From assembly GCA_004123355.1 (NCBI GenBank), contig SCHM01000006.1, forward strand, positions 930,001 to 994,000: 64,000 nt of DNA, given 5' to 3'. Under the pieces are notes generated by a model. The model was not told the origin of the DNA, searched no databases, and was given only the letters and a program-made list of their open reading frames with translations. The DNA comes from Amphirosellinia nigrospora (Eukaryota > Ascomycota > Sordariomycetes > Xylariales > Xylariaceae). A program made the translations under genes and the position numbers. Positions 61,352 to 64,000 of this stretch are shown here, in pieces; the first letter of the stretch is position 1, and the number at the start of each line of letters is the position of its first letter.

Positions 61352-62541
61352 TCAGGCGATGGGGATCGGGTCAACTTCGGTCCCTTTCGTTTGTGATCGC
61401 TCTATTTCCTCGATTCGCAGCATGATCCCGTCCTCCCATTCCCGATACTCGCGTCGTTTTTGGTCCGTCATATCCCACTTGCTCTGAAACATGGTATCGG
61501 CCTTGTGGGCATGAAACTTTTCACTAATTCTACCATCCTCGTCATCCATGTTGATGTCATCCTCAGAGCCTTTTGCGTCGGGTTCTGATCTCTTGACCAT
61601 ATCCTCGAAGCCGTCAAACCACTCGTCCTTCTGCCAACCCCTCTTGATGATCTCAGCCATGGCCTTGTCTACGTCTTTCGAAGTGATATCGGACCACCCA
61701 ATCCACAGCTCGTCTTCGTCCATCCCAGGCACGGCAATCTTCTCCTGTGTATGTTCCAGAACACTGAGGATGGATTTCCGAATTTTTGAATATTGCTTGT
61801 TGTCCAAGTCTTTGCCTTGGACTAAAACATACAGCTGTCCTGCCACAAGACAGTACACTGCCGCTACTAAGGGAGTGAGGTGTTCATCAACCCATTCATC
61901 TTTCGTCCGTCTGCCGTGGGGTGCGAGAATAGTTTGCATTCCCGCCAGCACAGTCCGCCCTATGAGTTCCTGGTCCAACTCTTTGCATAAGAGCTGTATG
62001 GTCGGTCGTATCCATGCCGGTATGGTGCTGTTTATGCCGCCGGCCTTCTTCTTCTTGATGGGTAAGGGGGGTGGTTTCGACGCAGACTTGGTGGGTGTGC
62101 CGTCTCCTCTCGTAACAGCTGGCGACCGGAACTTGGCCAACGAGCTCTCCTTGGTGGGTGTCCCCGTGACGGTATCCTCTGGGCGCTCCCAAAGAGGTCG
62201 GTCTCTCTCGCCTTGGAGGTTGGTGTTCGTGTGCGGCCGGGCCTGGCCAGGGAATTTGAAGCTAGTACATTGTCGAGGTGGGTGTACAATCGCTTGTAGA
62301 GTCTCGGCGGGATAGGCGGCCGCACCTGTATGGGGGGTAGATCGAGGGAGATCTTGAGGCGCTCACAGGCGATATGGGCGCATGCGTAGGAGCGAGCGAC
62401 CTCTTCGTCGACCTTCAAAGCACCTGCGCTGTGGCGCGACTGGGCGAGAAGAGACGATGCAAGCTCGAGCAGAGGTTGTGGTAGTGCGGTCGAGTAGCTG
62501 GGTAGCAGAGAGTATAAGGTTGGCTCTAATGTGCGACTCAT
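61352..62541 (-). CDS. orc6: Origin recognition complex subunit 6 (Orc6)
   Basis: Nuclear subunit of ORC, which loads the MCM helicase on origins. Start MSRTLEPTLYSLLPSYSTAL at 62541. The N-terminal cyclin-like helical domain (about residues 1-95) includes RSYACAHIACERLKISLDL and PPIPPRLYKRLYTHLDNVL. A Ser/Thr-Pro-rich linker with repeated TPTK follows; it could carry CDK sites. The second helical domain contains AWIRPTIQLLCKEL and TVLAGMQTIL, and the tail is charged. One missing base near 62164 (a G run before TPTKESS) joins the two frames, giving about 396 residues. No introns. It is divergent with the EF-hand gene. Confidence 0.9.
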
Positions 62542-63024
62542 CCTGACAGACGAGCAAAGTTAAGGTTGCGCCCGGCGTATGGACAATGAAGCGGGATACT
62601 GGAAATAAGTTGGTACAGAATATGACGTTTCATGGATGAGAACGCGCCAACATGCATACATAAGTACCTAGGTAGACATGGACATCCCGTGAATCGCGCC
62701 CCGTTAGCGCTTGGCTAGTGGATACCTAGGTACCTAGGTAGCTGTGACCCCTGACCTGGCTTTGGCCCATGCCTGCAGCGGGTAAACGAATAGTGGGGAG
62801 CTGCTGAACCTCCCCTGTTCGTTGTCTTTCACTGCCGATCCGATCTTCCTCCACGCATACTGTGTCTTACTCTACCTTGAAAGGCGAACGTCATTAAACA
62901 AACAAACAAACTTCGTACCGGCCCGATGCATTGAGTACCTTAAAATATAACCTTAAACAACCAGGTTCGCAATTGAATCTTGCCTCCATTTATAGCCAGG
63001 ATCTCTCCGGGTCCACCCACCACA
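62542..63024. promoter_or_regulatory. Bidirectional promoter of orc6 and the EF-hand gene
   Basis: About 480 bp between divergent starts. AACGCGCCAA at 62641-62650 (TTGGCGCGTT on the orc6 strand) is close to the MCB (ACGCGT) and E2F (TTTSGCGC) G1/S elements, 100 bp before the orc6 start. Nested TACCTAGGTA palindromes occur at 62665-62675 and 62722-62740. Site identity is inferred from consensus only. Confidence 0.45.
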
Positions 63025-63761
63025 ATGCGTTCCACCGTTGTAGCGGTTGCCGCCAGCTTGCTCACCGGGGTGCTTGGCCATGGCTCGCATGATCAGAAGC
63101 CCATGGTACCTGATGATGCCGATTGGATGACGAAACACATGGCTGGTACGTTGGAACTTCTTCCATCCGGCAACCCAGCCTTCCTCTTTGTCGTATACAA
63201 GCCGCGCTGTATAAACCCAAGCAACTAAGGCCACACCTCCTGTCGCATAACAGATCACTAACTCGATACCATGTAGAGGAACATCACATCTCCAACTTTG
63301 ACCCATACTCCTTCTTCGCCCTCCACGACTTCAACGGCAACGGCCGCTGGGAGGTTGACGAGATGTTACGGACGTACGGCCTGATGGACGAGTCGAACAA
63401 AGACGTTCCACAGTCGAAGCGAGACGAGTACCAACGGCGGCTTCTGAACCTGCTAGACCGCAACGGGGACGGCTACGTGTCGCGCGACGAGTTCGCCACC
63501 TTGATCAACAACCGCGGCACCTTGCCTGACTTGGGCACGGGGCCTGGACACCACGGCGACGACGAGTACGAGTACGAGATCCACCACTGGGAGAAGTACC
63601 ACGACGAGAACACCCGCCTCGAGGACCTCACCCATCCCGAAGACATCGAGCACTTCCGCAAACATGACGAGATGGAGGCGGCCGAGGAACGCCTTGCTGC
63701 GCTCGATCGCATGGCCATTGTGAGAGATAATATCCCGGCCAAGTTCAGGAGGTCTAGTTGA
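63025..63761 (+). CDS. Secreted EF-hand calcium-binding protein
   Basis: Predicted 201-residue secretory-pathway protein. Exons 63025-63145 and 63277-63761 join in frame without correction. A signal peptide (MRSTVVAVAASLLTGVLG) is followed by a short acidic segment. Two EF-hand loops are present: D58 to E69 (DFNGNGRWEVDE) and D101 to E112 (DRNGDGYVSRDE), both with the right Asp/Asn/Glu spacing for calcium. A His/Glu/Asp-rich helical C-terminus (EYEIHHWEKYHDENTRLEDL) resembles nucleobindin-like fungal proteins such as yeast Ssp120. Role probably in ER/Golgi calcium or cargo handling; no ER retention signal is seen at the end (RRSS). Confidence 0.87.
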
Positions 63762-64000
63762 TGGATTGAGTTGCTCGGACTTGCTTTGGAGTGAGGATAT
63801 TCTATTCTGATCAAAGGTTTACGCTCACGTGATGTATATATTGAGCGCGCGACTGACATGGCGTCTACCGTATAATTTCGATAATATTGTCCCTCGGCGG
63901 AATCCCTTTTTTATAAACTAAACCTCTTTTACAGGTCTATAGGATAGTAATTGTTAGCTCCACGCTAGGGCTTTGTACTGGCAGGGGAATTTTAGTATGA
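63762..64000. other. 3' region of the EF-hand gene to window end
   Basis: Presumed 3' UTR and intergenic sequence. No further gene was seen. Confidence 0.4.

Overview
The window looks like nuclear DNA of a filamentous ascomycete, most likely a Sordariomycete. Its genes carry short (50-130 bp) GT-AG introns and encode typical fungal orthologues. It also holds an extremely AT-rich, RIP-like block and miniature transposable elements. Species cannot be read from the sequence.

Layout. (1) 1-9.1 kb is ordinary gene space: a plasma-membrane iron permease (ftr1) with two iron-GATA-factor sites upstream, a BTB/POZ protein, the ESCRT-III subunit Vps24, a 0.3 kb MITE-like foldback element, and the Hsp90 co-chaperone p23/Sba1. 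(2) 9.1-29 kb is about 20 kb of unique, gene-poor sequence. The only convincing gene is one small disordered protein at 22.1 kb. (3) 29-41 kb is gene space again: a very large WD40/proline-rich protein, PIG-H/Gpi15, tRNA pseudouridine synthase Pus3/Deg1, a divergent Rho-type GTPase and RNA polymerase III subunit Rpc17/Rpc9. (4) 41.6-61.3 kb is repeat-rich accessory sequence. It holds a tandem miniature LTR retroelement that appears to split a gene, two small genes (one NUDIX hydrolase), a 4.8 kb AT-rich element with about 100 bp terminal inverted repeats, then about 9 kb of decayed fragments and a 2EXR-type gene with a premature stop. (5) 61.3-64 kb holds ORC6, divergently paired with a secreted EF-hand protein.

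The most important caveat concerns reading frames. At least nine recognisable genes (BTB, Vps24, WD40, Gpi15, Pus3, Rpc17, the gene at 44.7 kb, NUDIX, ORC6) read as intact proteins only if about two dozen frameshifts are allowed. Almost all behave as a single missing base, often in a C, G or T run. The one-directional pattern points to an indel-prone assembly rather than to many pseudogenes, so coordinates are given for whole genes and frameshift positions are noted. Ftr1, p23, the Rho-like GTPase and the EF-hand protein need no correction.

The genes serve separate housekeeping roles (iron uptake, endosomal sorting, chaperoning, GPI anchors, tRNA modification, Pol III, replication origins). 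I see no operon-like or biosynthetic cluster. I did not find a convincing new multi-gene system. The items most worth following are the tandem miniature LTR element with its hairpin array, the gene it appears to split, the 4.8 kb TIR element, and the atypical GTPase.
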